A stretch of DNA of 64,000 nucleotides. Origin: Paenibacillus wynnii. GTDB lineage: Bacteria; Bacillota; Bacilli; Paenibacillales; Paenibacillaceae. The notes beneath the pieces are model-generated. The model did no database searches and had not been told where the DNA came from. It worked only from the letters and a program-made list of their open reading frames with translations. A program made the position numbers and the translations under genes. How positions within the stretch are numbered: position 1 is the stretch's first letter; each line of letters opens with the position of its first letter. Below are positions 46,141 to 54,930 of the stretch, piece after piece. Location: assembly GCF_030812855.1 (NCBI RefSeq), contig NZ_JAUSTK010000009.1, forward strand, positions 124,001 through 188,000, given 5' to 3'.

Positions 46141-46374
46141 TTAACCCCCTAACCATTGGATAATCGCTTTACCGGCGGGTTGAAAGAAGGCGATATACAG
46201 AGAAGAGACGCTAAGGCTCGGTGCCTGTATACTTCCGGATATATGCTTATAAGCACACCATGTAAGGATACAACCGTACCACAAGCAGTGCCGTTTACGT
46301 CCTTTCCCTCCCAGCTGTTTGCATCCCCAATAAAAAGCAATGGTATAGAGAACAAGAATTATAACTATTCTCAT
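46141..46374 (-). CDS. Small membrane protein, germinant receptor D-like
   Basis: 77 residues with two hydrophobic segments (1-20 and about 50-65) separated by a basic loop. Small two-helix D proteins are found in some ger operons of Bacillus (e.g. GerKD), and this gene lies between the C and second B genes with only 7-16 nt gaps. GAGGTG precedes the ATG. Sequence similarity is not verifiable by eye; position is the main evidence. Confidence 0.6.
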   Translation of the reverse strand: MRIVIILVLYTIAFYWGCKQLGGKGRKRHCLWYGCILTWCAYKHISGSIQAPSLSVSSLYIAFFQPAGKAIIQWLGG

Positions 46375-46389
46375 ACATGCACCTCAATC

Positions 46390-47631
46390 CTACTCTATGG
46401 ACTTAAAGGATTTGTTGCTTAAGCCCACCCGGACAATCTTTATCTCTACATGGGGGCGAATTTCAATCTTTTGAAAAACGGTATCCCAGCTTTTATCTTT
46501 TTCGATTTGCTTCCAGTGTTTACGGTCGCTGCGGTGAATCTTTACAGCAAAGCGCGTGACGTCGGCGTTTAACTTCTTAACAGCCTGCCATGAGTTTTCC
46601 ATTAGACCCAATATGTTTGATTCGACGGTTTGTTCCATTTGCGAAATAGCAGCCCGCTTATTCAAATCCATAACGCTACCCAGCTCTGTCAGCACACCAG
46701 TGCCTTTTACGCTTACATCCATGATGTAATGGTCTTTTGCCCATATGGGATGAATAGTAGTCTTGGCTTCTTGGAGAATAAGTGAGGCATCAGGCTTCTG
46801 GCTCACTTTCGGTTGCGAGGCGAAGGAAAGAGTAGCCCTCTGGATCTGATTGGTTAAAAAAGATAAACCTAAGGCTTCCTTATCGGACAGCCAGCCTACC
46901 ATACGTTCTCCCTTAATAATGCCAAGTTTCCCCAGAGCCAGCCGGGAAGGCAGATCCGTGCGGTTGGTTTCGGTGAGCTCATTCATAACCTCTTTGCCCG
47001 TAAGGCGGATTTCCGGAATAACTGCACTTTTGGATTCAGAGGATAGGGCCATGGCTAACTCATACAACCGGACACCTGGATAAAAGGAGACCAATTTGGA
47101 CTCCTGCTCGATCATCAGCTGTATGCCAACCCCCTGATTCTTGGTCAACTGCATTAACTGATTTATAATGTCGCTAGCTTTGCCTTGAGCAATAAATACA
47201 TAGACGGTTTCTCTGGCATCCTGCTTACGTAGAAATATATCAATTAATTGGGTAATGCCGCCCTTTCGTGCCAATTTTTCTCCAAGGACAGTAATTCGCG
47301 AGTGGGAGAAGAACATTTCCCGAGAGCTTGTCATATTGGTTTTTTCGATGGCGTCCATAATCGTTTTTCCCTTTACCGTGAAGGTTAAGAAAGGAGGGGC
47401 ACTCAAGCTGGCGCCTCCACCTCCGCCCGAACTGCTGGAGCCGGCGAAGGGGTTGATCACCTGATAGGTGGCTACCCATTGATTGTCCTCAAAGTCGTAG
47501 CCCGAAGCTGATGTTATTCCCAACTCATTCAGCTCCCGGTCGTCCCAGCAGCCGGTTAACAGAGTGGATAGAACAAAGAGACATAGCAAACAACAGATAA
47601 ACTTGTTTCCTGAAGTAGTTTGTTTACTCAT
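46390..47631 (-). CDS. Germinant receptor C-type lipoprotein
   Basis: 413 residues. Lipobox LTGC around residue 25, then WDDRELNELGI, the start of Ger(x)C proteins. The spread of SRITVLGEKLARKG and PEIRLTGKEVM continues the family pattern. Anchored on the outer face of the spore inner membrane. Its ATG overlaps the B-gene stop. Confidence 0.92.
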   Translation of the reverse strand: MSKQTTSGNKFICCLLCLFVLSTLLTGCWDDRELNELGITSASGYDFEDNQWVATYQVINPFAGSSSSGGGGGASLSAPPFLTFTVKGKTIMDAIEKTNMTSSREMFFSHSRITVLGEKLARKGGITQLIDIFLRKQDARETVYVFIAQGKASDIINQLMQLTKNQGVGIQLMIEQESKLVSFYPGVRLYELAMALSSESKSAVIPEIRLTGKEVMNELTETNRTDLPSRLALGKLGIIKGERMVGWLSDKEALGLSFLTNQIQRATLSFASQPKVSQKPDASLILQEAKTTIHPIWAKDHYIMDVSVKGTGVLTELGSVMDLNKRAAISQMEQTVESNILGLMENSWQAVKKLNADVTRFAVKIHRSDRKHWKQIEKDKSWDTVFQKIEIRPHVEIKIVRVGLSNKSFKSIE

Positions 47632-48698
47632 GTTTCACACCCATTCTTCTTGGATTTAGACTGACGAAACCGGTGAAGTAATATAATGGCCAACGGAAGG
47701 AGCGCGTTGAACAGAATGAAAACCAAATAACAGGCTTCATTGCTGTATGCATTAAATTTAGCCGGGTCATGCCAGGTAAACAGGCACTCTAAAGCTATCA
47801 CCAGGCCGAGTGCCCCGATATATGGTGTGCTGCCCTTGACACGAAATGTCTGCTTAAAACACTCTACGGTAGCAAATAAGAAAATCGAAAACTTAAGGTA
47901 GATGGACAATACCCAATAGGAGATGAACAAGATATCCATTCGCTCGATAAATTTTCCGATATGAAGAACGCTGGTAGTCGAAAAACCTGGATAAGTGGTC
48001 AGCTTGATATAATCAGGCCCAAAGACCAACAGGCTTGTAATCACAGAAAACATCAGTAATAGAGAAACTGAAAGAAGACCCAACCAGCCAATAAAACGGG
48101 CCTTCTGCGGAGATTTCAAATACGGGGCAAGAAATAGCAGAACGGCTACCTCTGACAACCATGAAATGGGTGTCAAACTACCGAGTGTAAACTCCGCAAC
48201 GTTATGGTCAAATAGTGGAAGGAGACGATGAATATTCAAGTTTCCGGATAATCCAATCAGATAAAGAGGGGTAAAGAACACTAAAGGCATGATAACGATG
48301 CTGTTCACTCTGGCAATGGACTCTATTCCCTGCTTCACCATATAAATCGTTATCAACAGAATTAGGAGAGTTAATACAGTAACTGGGGTATTTAATAGCA
48401 CGTTATCCTTAATGAAATTTACGAATTCGCGCAAAATTCCAGACGATGTAGACAGATAGAACTGGAGCAGCAGCAGGCCCAGAACGGTAGCAATCAGGGA
48501 TGAACTTTTTTCTCCAATCCAATCCAGAAACGGTGCACCGTTGTTAATTCGAATGACTGTTCCAACAAGTGCTGCAATGCCTAGCCCGACCAGAGCGGAT
48601 AAAATAATGACAAAAGGTGCGTCCTGTTCCGCATAATTACCGATAATGCCGGGAAGCACCACAGTAACCGTTGGGAAAATAGTATTCACAACTAACAT
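47628..48698 (-). CDS. Germinant receptor B-type permease (first copy)
   Basis: 356 residues from the ATG at 48698; ten helices typical of GerAB. Family members begin about 12 residues earlier with a (G)KIS..Q segment. The DNA upstream does encode NGKIGSIQAA in frame, overlapping the A-gene stop, but with no ATG, GTG or TTG. GGGAG lies 10 nt before an in-frame ATA (48731-48729). The true start is therefore uncertain: non-canonical, or truncated. Confidence 0.85.
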   Translation of the reverse strand: MLVVNTIFPTVTVVLPGIIGNYAEQDAPFVIILSALVGLGIAALVGTVIRINNGAPFLDWIGEKSSSLIATVLGLLLLQFYLSTSSGILREFVNFIKDNVLLNTPVTVLTLLILLITIYMVKQGIESIARVNSIVIMPLVFFTPLYLIGLSGNLNIHRLLPLFDHNVAEFTLGSLTPISWLSEVAVLLFLAPYLKSPQKARFIGWLGLLSVSLLLMFSVITSLLVFGPDYIKLTTYPGFSTTSVLHIGKFIERMDILFISYWVLSIYLKFSIFLFATVECFKQTFRVKGSTPYIGALGLVIALECLFTWHDPAKFNAYSNEACYLVFILFNALLPLAIILLHRFRQSKSKKNGCET

Positions 48699-48727
48699 AG
48701 CAGCTTGAATGGAGCCGATTTTTCCGT

Positions 48728-50332
48728 TTATGATGGATCATCTCCCTGCGGCTTTTTGTTTATTTCAACGGGTTGAGGTTTCTGATTGGGAGCTTGTCTC
48801 CGTGTTTCTTTGCCTAAATTGTTCTTAGGGCGGATAGCCATGTTCCATAGGGGTACACGAATGAATACATCCTTGAGATAGCGCGGAGTCATAGGGGCAA
48901 CTGGAGACAGGTAGGGAACCCCGAATGAACGCAGTCCTGCTGTATGGATGAGCAGGACGATCAGAAAGGACATTATTCCGAATAGACCCAATGAGCCTGC
49001 AATTAGCATCATGACAAAACGGATGAGACGAATTGAATTCGCAATCGCCAGTGACGGAATCACAAAGTTGGAAATGGCGGTGAAGGAAACAATGATTACC
49101 ATTGCAGCTGATACTAGCCCGGCTTGAACGGCGGCTTGTCCTAGAACGAGAGCTCCGACGATGGAAATCGCTGGACCAATGGTGCGGGGCATACGTACTC
49201 CGGCCTCTCGAAGAACATCAAAGGTTATCTCCATCAGCAGTGCTTCCGCCATTGCCGGCAGAGGTACACCTTCACGCTGGGAAGCCACGCTGATGAGCAT
49301 TGTTGTTGGAAGCATCTCTTGGTGAAACGTAGTTACAGCAATATATAAAGCAGGAAGCAGCATGGATACAAAAAAAGCAGAATACCGGATTAAACGTAAG
49401 AAGGAAGAAATATCAAAACGCTGATAGTAATCTTCACTGGATTGGAAGAAGCTGAAGAAGGTAGAGGGAGCCAATAAAGCAAAGGGTGTTCCGTCAACAA
49501 TAATACCGACCTGTCCTTCCAGAATGCCTCCAGCCATGGCATCAGGACGCTCTGTATTCTGGATGGTGGGAAAGGGAGTCAGTCCACCGTCCTGAATGAA
49601 TTCCTCAATGTAATTACTCCCCAGAATACCATCCGTATTAATGGAATCCAGGCGGCGGCGAATTTCAGTCAGCACCTGCTCACTAGCCAGGCCCTGGATA
49701 TAAATGAGGGCTACCCCCGTTTGGGTGCGCTGTCCTATTTTATATTGCTCGATTCGCAAATCCGGTGTTTTCAGTCTTCTGCGCAGCATGGAGGTGCCTG
49801 TACGCAGGCTCTCGGTGAAGCCTTCCTTAGGACCACGAATTACCCCCTGGGAAGTAGGTTCGTTGATGCTCCTTTTTTCCCAACCGGAGGTGTCGGCAGC
49901 AAGGCCTGTACTAATCCCGTCCAAGAGAATGAGTGTGTAGCCCTCAAATAGCAATCCCAGCATATTTTCGATCGTTAGGCATTCTTTGACGCCACCCACC
50001 GGCAGCATCTGATCTTGAATCAGGGAAATGGCTTGCGCGGCAGAAATGGAATCGGACTCCGAGGTGATGTTTTCCATCAGCGGTTGTAGTACGCCCCGGT
50101 TTAATGTTTCGGAGTTAACCAAGCCGTCAATATATATAAAAGCCATAGACAGAGAGTTTAAGGATTGGTTAGTGAACTCCCTGACTACAACATCGGAGCT
50201 TTTGCCGATACGGCTGCTGATCTCCTGTAAATTCATTTTCAGTGAAGAATCTAGCGGTCTTGGAGCTGGGACGGAGTTAACGGGAGCCTCGATAAGGGGC
50301 TTCTTGTGGTTTGACTTTTGTTTGTTGTTCAC
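48728..50332 (-). CDS. Germinant receptor A subunit
   Basis: 534 residues of the GerA/KA family: a cytosolic N domain (residues 1-290), then about five helices in the second half (FLRLIRYSAFFVSMLLPALY, GPAISIVGALVLGQAAV). FVIDG-like strands and EGQVGIIVDGTPFAL are characteristic. GTG start at 50332, 7 nt after GGAGG; the frame runs to 50356 through the ribosome site. First gene of the operon. Confidence 0.93.
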   Translation of the reverse strand: MNNKQKSNHKKPLIEAPVNSVPAPRPLDSSLKMNLQEISSRIGKSSDVVVREFTNQSLNSLSMAFIYIDGLVNSETLNRGVLQPLMENITSESDSISAAQAISLIQDQMLPVGGVKECLTIENMLGLLFEGYTLILLDGISTGLAADTSGWEKRSINEPTSQGVIRGPKEGFTESLRTGTSMLRRRLKTPDLRIEQYKIGQRTQTGVALIYIQGLASEQVLTEIRRRLDSINTDGILGSNYIEEFIQDGGLTPFPTIQNTERPDAMAGGILEGQVGIIVDGTPFALLAPSTFFSFFQSSEDYYQRFDISSFLRLIRYSAFFVSMLLPALYIAVTTFHQEMLPTTMLISVASQREGVPLPAMAEALLMEITFDVLREAGVRMPRTIGPAISIVGALVLGQAAVQAGLVSAAMVIIVSFTAISNFVIPSLAIANSIRLIRFVMMLIAGSLGLFGIMSFLIVLLIHTAGLRSFGVPYLSPVAPMTPRYLKDVFIRVPLWNMAIRPKNNLGKETRRQAPNQKPQPVEINKKPQGDDPS

Positions 50333-50365
50333 ACGTAATCCTCCGTCCTGAATCAATAGTTGTCT

Positions 50366-50394
50366 TAGTATCCCCTAGGTTTTGATCCTTATTC
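50366..50394 (-). promoter_or_regulatory. Candidate sigma-G promoter of the ger operon
   Basis: Minus strand GAATA (50390-50394), 17 bp, GATACTA (50366-50372). The -35 fits the forespore GHATR pattern; the -10 differs by one base from CATNNTA. Position 34 bp before the GTG is right for a germinant-receptor gene. Confidence 0.45.
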
Positions 50395-50413
50395 TTCCTG
50401 ATATACATAAATT

Positions 50414-50451
50414 AAGGGTACTCCTGTCTGAATCAGACTTGGAGTACCCTT
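50414..50451 (-). terminator. Terminator of the BceRS-like operon
   Basis: AAGGGTACTCC at 50414-50424 pairs with GGAGTACCCTT at 50441-50451; GTCTG and CAGAC pair inside. Separates the two-component genes from the ger operon. Confidence 0.8.
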
Positions 50452-50481
50452 ATGCGTTATCTATTCATTTGTGCTTTTCTA

Positions 50482-51483
50482 TCATTCTTGTATTTTGCGT
50501 GTGCTAATGAAAGTGAGCCGCAGAATGGTCCCTTCCCCGGGCCTGGATTGAAGCTCCACCTTATGACCGAGCCTAGTGCAAATCTCACGAACCAGATACA
50601 AACCCATGCCGGTGGATTCATGATACTGTCGTCCGCGTTCTCCGGTGAAATAAGGATTAAAGACCCGTTTAAGATCTTCGGGAGAAATACCGATTCCCTG
50701 ATCCGTAATTTGGAGGATGGTATCCGTTCCTTGAGAATATGAAGTGATCGTAACGGATTTATTTGTTCCCTGCGTATAATTCACTGCATTGGTTAAGATT
50801 TGGCTCAGCATGAACCGAAGCCATTTGGCGTCGGTGTACACTGAGAGTTCCTCATTAATCTGTATTACCGGGCGTATCCCTCGGCGGATAAAAAGTCTGC
50901 GATTCTCGCTAACCGCCTCACTCACTGCCTGACGCAAGAAAGTGGGCTCAACGTGGAAGTCATCCTCAAACCGGTCTAGGCGTGCGGTATATAAGACCAT
51001 CTCCAGTCCTTTGCGCAGCCGCTCCAATTCTTCCTGAATGCTGTCGGCAGCGGCATCCTCCACATCCTGCAAGGTAAGCTGAATGACAGAGAGAGGTGTC
51101 TTCATCTGGTGCACCCAGCGATTAATGAATTCGATATGCTGATCCATACGCCGTACCTGTGTGTGTAGCTGTTCTTGATTGTGTTGGTCGTATCTGCGGA
51201 TGAGTTCATCCATGGCTTCGGGCAGCGGGGCGGTTCCGAGTGAAGACCGATGATCGAGCCGTGCAGATTCAGGATGGCTTAGTCTTTGGTATAGTCTATA
51301 ATGTTGAAGGTAACGGAAGCCAAGGTATAAAGCAAGAATAACAAAACTAAGTGTCATTCCGTACAAAATAATACGGATAGGTCTGTTCTCCCCTGACAAC
51401 CAATACAGCAGAGGGACGAGCACGGTTTGGGCCGCATAAAATAACAACAAAGGCAGCTGATTCTTCCAGAAGAGTCTCATCAT
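50482..51483 (-). CDS. Sensor histidine kinase, BceS-like
   Basis: 333 residues. Two membrane helices with almost no extracellular loop at the N terminus (intramembrane-sensing type), no PAS or HAMP, then HWxKTPLSVI-like VHQMKTPLS (phosphorylated His), ATP-binding NAVNYT, DQGIGIS and GMGLYLVRE motifs. Start overlaps the regulator stop (ATGA). Expected to pair functionally with the BceAB transporter 5 kb away on the same strand. Confidence 0.9.
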   Translation of the reverse strand: MMRLFWKNQLPLLLFYAAQTVLVPLLYWLSGENRPIRIILYGMTLSFVILALYLGFRYLQHYRLYQRLSHPESARLDHRSSLGTAPLPEAMDELIRRYDQHNQEQLHTQVRRMDQHIEFINRWVHQMKTPLSVIQLTLQDVEDAAADSIQEELERLRKGLEMVLYTARLDRFEDDFHVEPTFLRQAVSEAVSENRRLFIRRGIRPVIQINEELSVYTDAKWLRFMLSQILTNAVNYTQGTNKSVTITSYSQGTDTILQITDQGIGISPEDLKRVFNPYFTGERGRQYHESTGMGLYLVREICTRLGHKVELQSRPGEGTILRLTFISTRKIQE

Positions 51484-52178
51484 TCGTTGATGCCGCTTAG
51501 GCTTAGGCGGTAGCCTGCGCCTCTTATGGTCTCTACAGCCTCTTCAAGTCCAAGATCCTTAAGTTTCTTGCGAACCCGGGTTATGTATACGTTCAATGTA
51601 TTATCATCAATAAAATGCTGGTCCTCCCACATCAGATCAAGCAGCCGCTCCCGGCTAACGACACGACCTTCCTTCTGCAGCAAAGCCTCAAGCAGGAGGG
51701 CTTCCTTCTGAGTAAGCTCGGCTGTTTCTTCATGATATTGAATGACTAATCGCTCGGGATATAGGGTTAGACTGCCGGATTGCAGCTTACGCTCCTCCTG
51801 ATTCTGGGCATAGGAGCCATAGGCTCTGCGCAAGTGGCTGCGGATTTTGGCCAGCACAACCTCATAGTGAAACGGCTTAGTGATATAGTCATCCCCTCCG
51901 TTCTCTAAAGCCATGACCTGATCCATTCCACTGTCTCTTGCAGAGATAAACAATATGGGACAGAGGGACAGGCTGCGAATTTGCCGACACCAATAGAAAC
52001 CGTCATATTTTGGCAGGTTAACATCCAGCAATACCAGCTCAGCAGAGCTTTCTTGAAAGCTATCCAGCACAGCGCTGAAATCTTTAACAATTACTGTATG
52101 ATACTCATATTTAGACAGGTAAGCACTAAGCAAACCCGCAAGCTTGGCGTCATCCTCGACGATCAGAATGGTCTCCAT
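51480..52178 (-). CDS. OmpR-family response regulator, BceR-like
   Basis: 232 residues. Receiver domain with acidic pocket EDD (about 8-10) and phosphoacceptor in LLDVNLPKYDG, followed by a C-terminal winged helix (SRERLLDLMWEDQHFIDDNTLNVYITRVRKKL). AGGAG precedes the ATG at 52178. Controls the partner antibiotic transporter in related systems. Confidence 0.93.
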   Translation of the reverse strand: METILIVEDDAKLAGLLSAYLSKYEYHTVIVKDFSAVLDSFQESSAELVLLDVNLPKYDGFYWCRQIRSLSLCPILFISARDSGMDQVMALENGGDDYITKPFHYEVVLAKIRSHLRRAYGSYAQNQEERKLQSGSLTLYPERLVIQYHEETAELTQKEALLLEALLQKEGRVVSRERLLDLMWEDQHFIDDNTLNVYITRVRKKLKDLGLEEAVETIRGAGYRLSLSGINE

Positions 52179-52276
52179 GTTATCACTCCTCTCCATATAG
52201 CTACAGTATCACGGGCAGGGGAAAGCATGCAAAACTAAGGGGAAGCCATGTAATAGGCTTTTCGAATTTACAGATA

Positions 52277-52459
52277 GTTGCACAATGTACACTTATTTAA
52301 AGTAAAACAACTAACTTAGGACGTTTAAGTGCACAATGTGCAACTAAATAGAGGTTATATCGAAATCTCAGCCGTACATTGGGGATATAATTGTACAGAG
52401 TGCAATTAAACGGTTAAATTCGGTGAGCAAAGCGATTTTAATTGTATAAAATACACTTA
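52277..52459. repeat. Four-unit intergenic repeat element, copy D (diverged)
   Basis: Units at 52277-52297 (inverted), 52328-52348, 52387-52410 and 52438-52459, start-to-start 51, 59 and 51 bp. The spacers do not resemble those of copies A-C and the tail block is absent, yet unit positions are identical. Lies between BceR and a low-complexity tract. Confidence 0.8.
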
Positions 52460-52510
52460 AATCTGCACACCCACATTGGTTACTCTTACTTAATAGAGCG
52501 TGCCTCACAC

Positions 52511-52628
52511 GTACGCACTTGCCCACACGCACGAGCGCACACTCTCACACGAAAAGTACGCACTTGCCCACACGCTCGAATCAAACTCACTCACTCACTC
52601 ACTCACTCACTCACTCACTCACTCACTC
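52511..52628. repeat. CA/CT-rich tract with 20-bp direct repeat and (ACTC)11
   Basis: GTACGCACTTGCCCACACGC occurs at 52511-52530 and 52556-52575; a microsatellite of eleven ACTC units covers 52585-52628. The + strand is nearly free of G. Lies right next to repeat copy D. An apparent frame through it (THSLTHSL) is an artefact of the microsatellite. Confidence 0.85.
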
Positions 52629-52686
52629 CCACACAAATCCGCTCTTACACACTAATGCATATCTCTTCAGGTAGACTTCAGACTTC

Positions 52687-53853
52687 CTATTGATATTTTA
52701 CCACGATGGCGTTGCTGATTTGGCGACCGGGTGTCGTAAGGTACTTACCGTTATAGTACAAACCGCTAGAGGCACCACCGTCTAGATTCATGGCCTGATA
52801 AGCCCCGGCTTGCTTCATGATTTCTGCCAATTGCGGAATAGTAGCGCCGCTTGAGGTTAGCAGAATCAGTTTGTGGTCCCGTGTCAGACCCAGTGCACTG
52901 CGCGCGCCGCCGCCTGTCAGGATTTTGGGGTCTTTGAAACCTTCACCTTTCACATCGAGCGATATCTTTCCGTCAGTGAGCAGACGGGGACCCGCCTGCA
53001 GCCCGCCTTCAATCGAATTCGCTGCGAATTGATCCTTGAAGTCCAAGCCGGGAATAAGTGCGGCCAGATGATTCTTGTCATAGGTAAAAATCGCCCGACG
53101 ATCCCCAGAGCTGTTCTTCAGCATTTTTCCGCCGCTGACAATATAACCATAGGGTGCTTTATAATCTCCTTTGGTATAGGCATCAAAGAATGTGCCGTTG
53201 ATGGCGACAATGGCATTATTGCGTTTTGCCAGACTGCTAAGCTCCTCAACCTTGCCTACCGTATTTCCTGCCAGTACAACGTCGAGCTTAACCTTCGGAT
53301 GCAGGAGGGCAATGGTTACTGTTTGCACACTGAAGGAGCGACTACCGACTTTATAGTTTTTTTTACTACTGACAATCGCCTGTGATTCTTGTGGGATAAG
53401 CGCCCCTGCAAGGACAGGTAAAGTCGCAGATGTATCTCCACTCTGAAGACTTAAAGATGATGCCATCGCGTTCCATTCCAGCTGCATACCCAGCGCCTCA
53501 CTAACAAAAGAAAGCGGAACATAAGTAATACCGTTATCGCTAAAGGCAAGATCTGTGAGTGAAACAGGCTTATCATTGATGTAGGCGGTGGCTTGGCCCA
53601 AATATAGAGTGAGCTTGATGTCTTTTTTTACAATATCCATTCGTTTCTCGGCCGGGTTCCAAGTCGTAGTTATACCTGCATAACCGTTCAAGAAGCGGAA
53701 GGGGATGAAGGAATGGTTGTTCTTATCCACAAACACAGCATTTTTAACCATGGGTGTGGCTGCGTAAACGGGAGAACTGGGAGAAAAACCTGTGCTAATC
53801 ATAATAATAAGAACAGCAATAACCAGAAACAGTTGTGATACATGTTTTTTCAT
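52687..53853 (-). CDS. Secreted phosphodiester glycosidase family protein
   Basis: 388 residues. N-terminal signal peptide (about 1-32), a copper-amine-oxidase N1-like stalk domain (about 45-135) as common in Paenibacillus cell-wall proteins, then a NAGPA/phosphodiester glycosidase domain from about 150: AIVAINGTFFDA, SALGLTRDHKLILL and MNLDGGASSGLYY. Exported; substrate likely a wall polymer. No operon partner. Confidence 0.88.
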   Translation of the reverse strand: MKKHVSQLFLVIAVLIIMISTGFSPSSPVYAATPMVKNAVFVDKNNHSFIPFRFLNGYAGITTTWNPAEKRMDIVKKDIKLTLYLGQATAYINDKPVSLTDLAFSDNGITYVPLSFVSEALGMQLEWNAMASSLSLQSGDTSATLPVLAGALIPQESQAIVSSKKNYKVGSRSFSVQTVTIALLHPKVKLDVVLAGNTVGKVEELSSLAKRNNAIVAINGTFFDAYTKGDYKAPYGYIVSGGKMLKNSSGDRRAIFTYDKNHLAALIPGLDFKDQFAANSIEGGLQAGPRLLTDGKISLDVKGEGFKDPKILTGGGARSALGLTRDHKLILLTSSGATIPQLAEIMKQAGAYQAMNLDGGASSGLYYNGKYLTTPGRQISNAIVVKYQ

Positions 53854-54013
53854 AATAAATGAAAGCTCCTTTTGGCATAAAAAGTCTGCGGGATAATAAT
53901 CATGCTTTTTATATTAACATATGATCGAGGGCTGGAAATTCCTATTTATCCCACGCTTCGTTTATAATAAGAGAAAGTATCATCCTATAACTGGAAAAAA
54001 GGCGGTTGTAAAC

Positions 54014-54592
54014 TTGACTAAGATAGGCTTAATTCGGCATGGAAGTACCTTTTGGAACAAGGAGGGCCGTGCACAGGGACATACGGATAATGCATTGGAC
54101 GAGGAAGGCAAGCAGCAAGCGGTTGCTATTGCAGAACGTTTAAGCGGCGAGCAGTGGGACTTCATTTATTCCAGTGATTTACTTAGAGCGAGACAAACCG
54201 CAGAGATCATTGCAGAACGATTGGGCATTGAAATTGCAGGGACTTTGCCAGGCATCCGTGAGATGAATGGCGGTTTAATAGAGGGAACAACGGAGGCGGA
54301 TCGGATCGAACGGTGGGGCAGCGCTTGGAAAACCCTTGATCTGGGGATGGAAACTCCCGAAGCGGCTAGGATTAGAGGCAGTCAGACTATTAAGGACATT
54401 GCCGCCAAGCACCCGGGAAAAAACATACTGATTGTGAGCCACGGAGCCATTCTTCGTCACAGCCTTAGAGAACTGGTACCTAACCTCAGCGTGGATGAAG
54501 TGTTGAAAAACACTTCGATTACCCGGATTAATCAACACGAAGGAGCTTGGAGCTGTGAGCTGTATAACTGCGTGGAGCATTTGGATATCTGA
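54014..54592 (+). CDS. Histidine phosphatase family protein
   Basis: 192 residues of the phosphoglycerate-mutase-like fold. IGLIRHGSTFWNKEGRAQG carries the phosphorylated His, DLLRARQTAEIIAE and VSHGAILRH carry the second His. The TTG at 54014 follows AAGGCGG and gives a family-length protein; the frame extends to ATG at 53921 with non-homologous sequence. Substrate unknown. Confidence 0.85.
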   Translation: MTKIGLIRHGSTFWNKEGRAQGHTDNALDEEGKQQAVAIAERLSGEQWDFIYSSDLLRARQTAEIIAERLGIEIAGTLPGIREMNGGLIEGTTEADRIERWGSAWKTLDLGMETPEAARIRGSQTIKDIAAKHPGKNILIVSHGAILRHSLRELVPNLSVDEVLKNTSITRINQHEGAWSCELYNCVEHLDI

Positions 54593-54631
54593 GCCTCTGA
54601 ATAGTAGCAGTCAAGGCTAACCAGGTAAATA

Positions 54632-54684
54632 AAAATACCCCAGCCCGGCGGAATATCAATATTCCACAGGTTGGGGTATTTTGT
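54632..54684. terminator. Terminator after the phosphatase gene
   Basis: AAAATACCCCA pairs with TGGGGTATTTT; GGAATAT and ATATTCC pair inside. Strong on both strands. Confidence 0.85.
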
Positions 54685-54773
54685 TGTCCATCGTTACAAG
54701 AGAATAAAGGTTCTGGCTGTCATGTGGACTACAGATCCGTTATTTTCGTGCAAAACAGGAATGAGAAGCAGAA

Positions 54774-54852
54774 GTGGACACAGGAGACGCTATTCCTAAA
54801 TATAAGCTCTTAAATAGCTCGATTTCAGCTCAATAGTGAATTCTGTGTCCGC
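54774..54852. repeat. Nested intergenic stem-loop element
   Basis: Outer arms GTGGACACAG (54774-54783) and CTGTGTCCGC (54843-54852) pair with one wobble; a second tier CGCTATT (54788-54794) and AATAGTG (54832-54838) pairs inside, and AGCT-palindromes occupy the loop. No T-tract. Repeat-like; the remaining DNA up to 54930 shows no gene. Confidence 0.5.
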
Positions 54853-54930
54853 ATAGATGCGAAATGGGGCGTTTTGAAGTAAATAAGGTCTTTAGAGTCA
54901 TTAGTATTCTTATCTAGCAGATCCTTCGGC

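Noticed and set aside
52442..52693. An 83-codon frame with (THSL)n
   Set aside because: It is the translation of the ACTC microsatellite, with no ribosome site or family.
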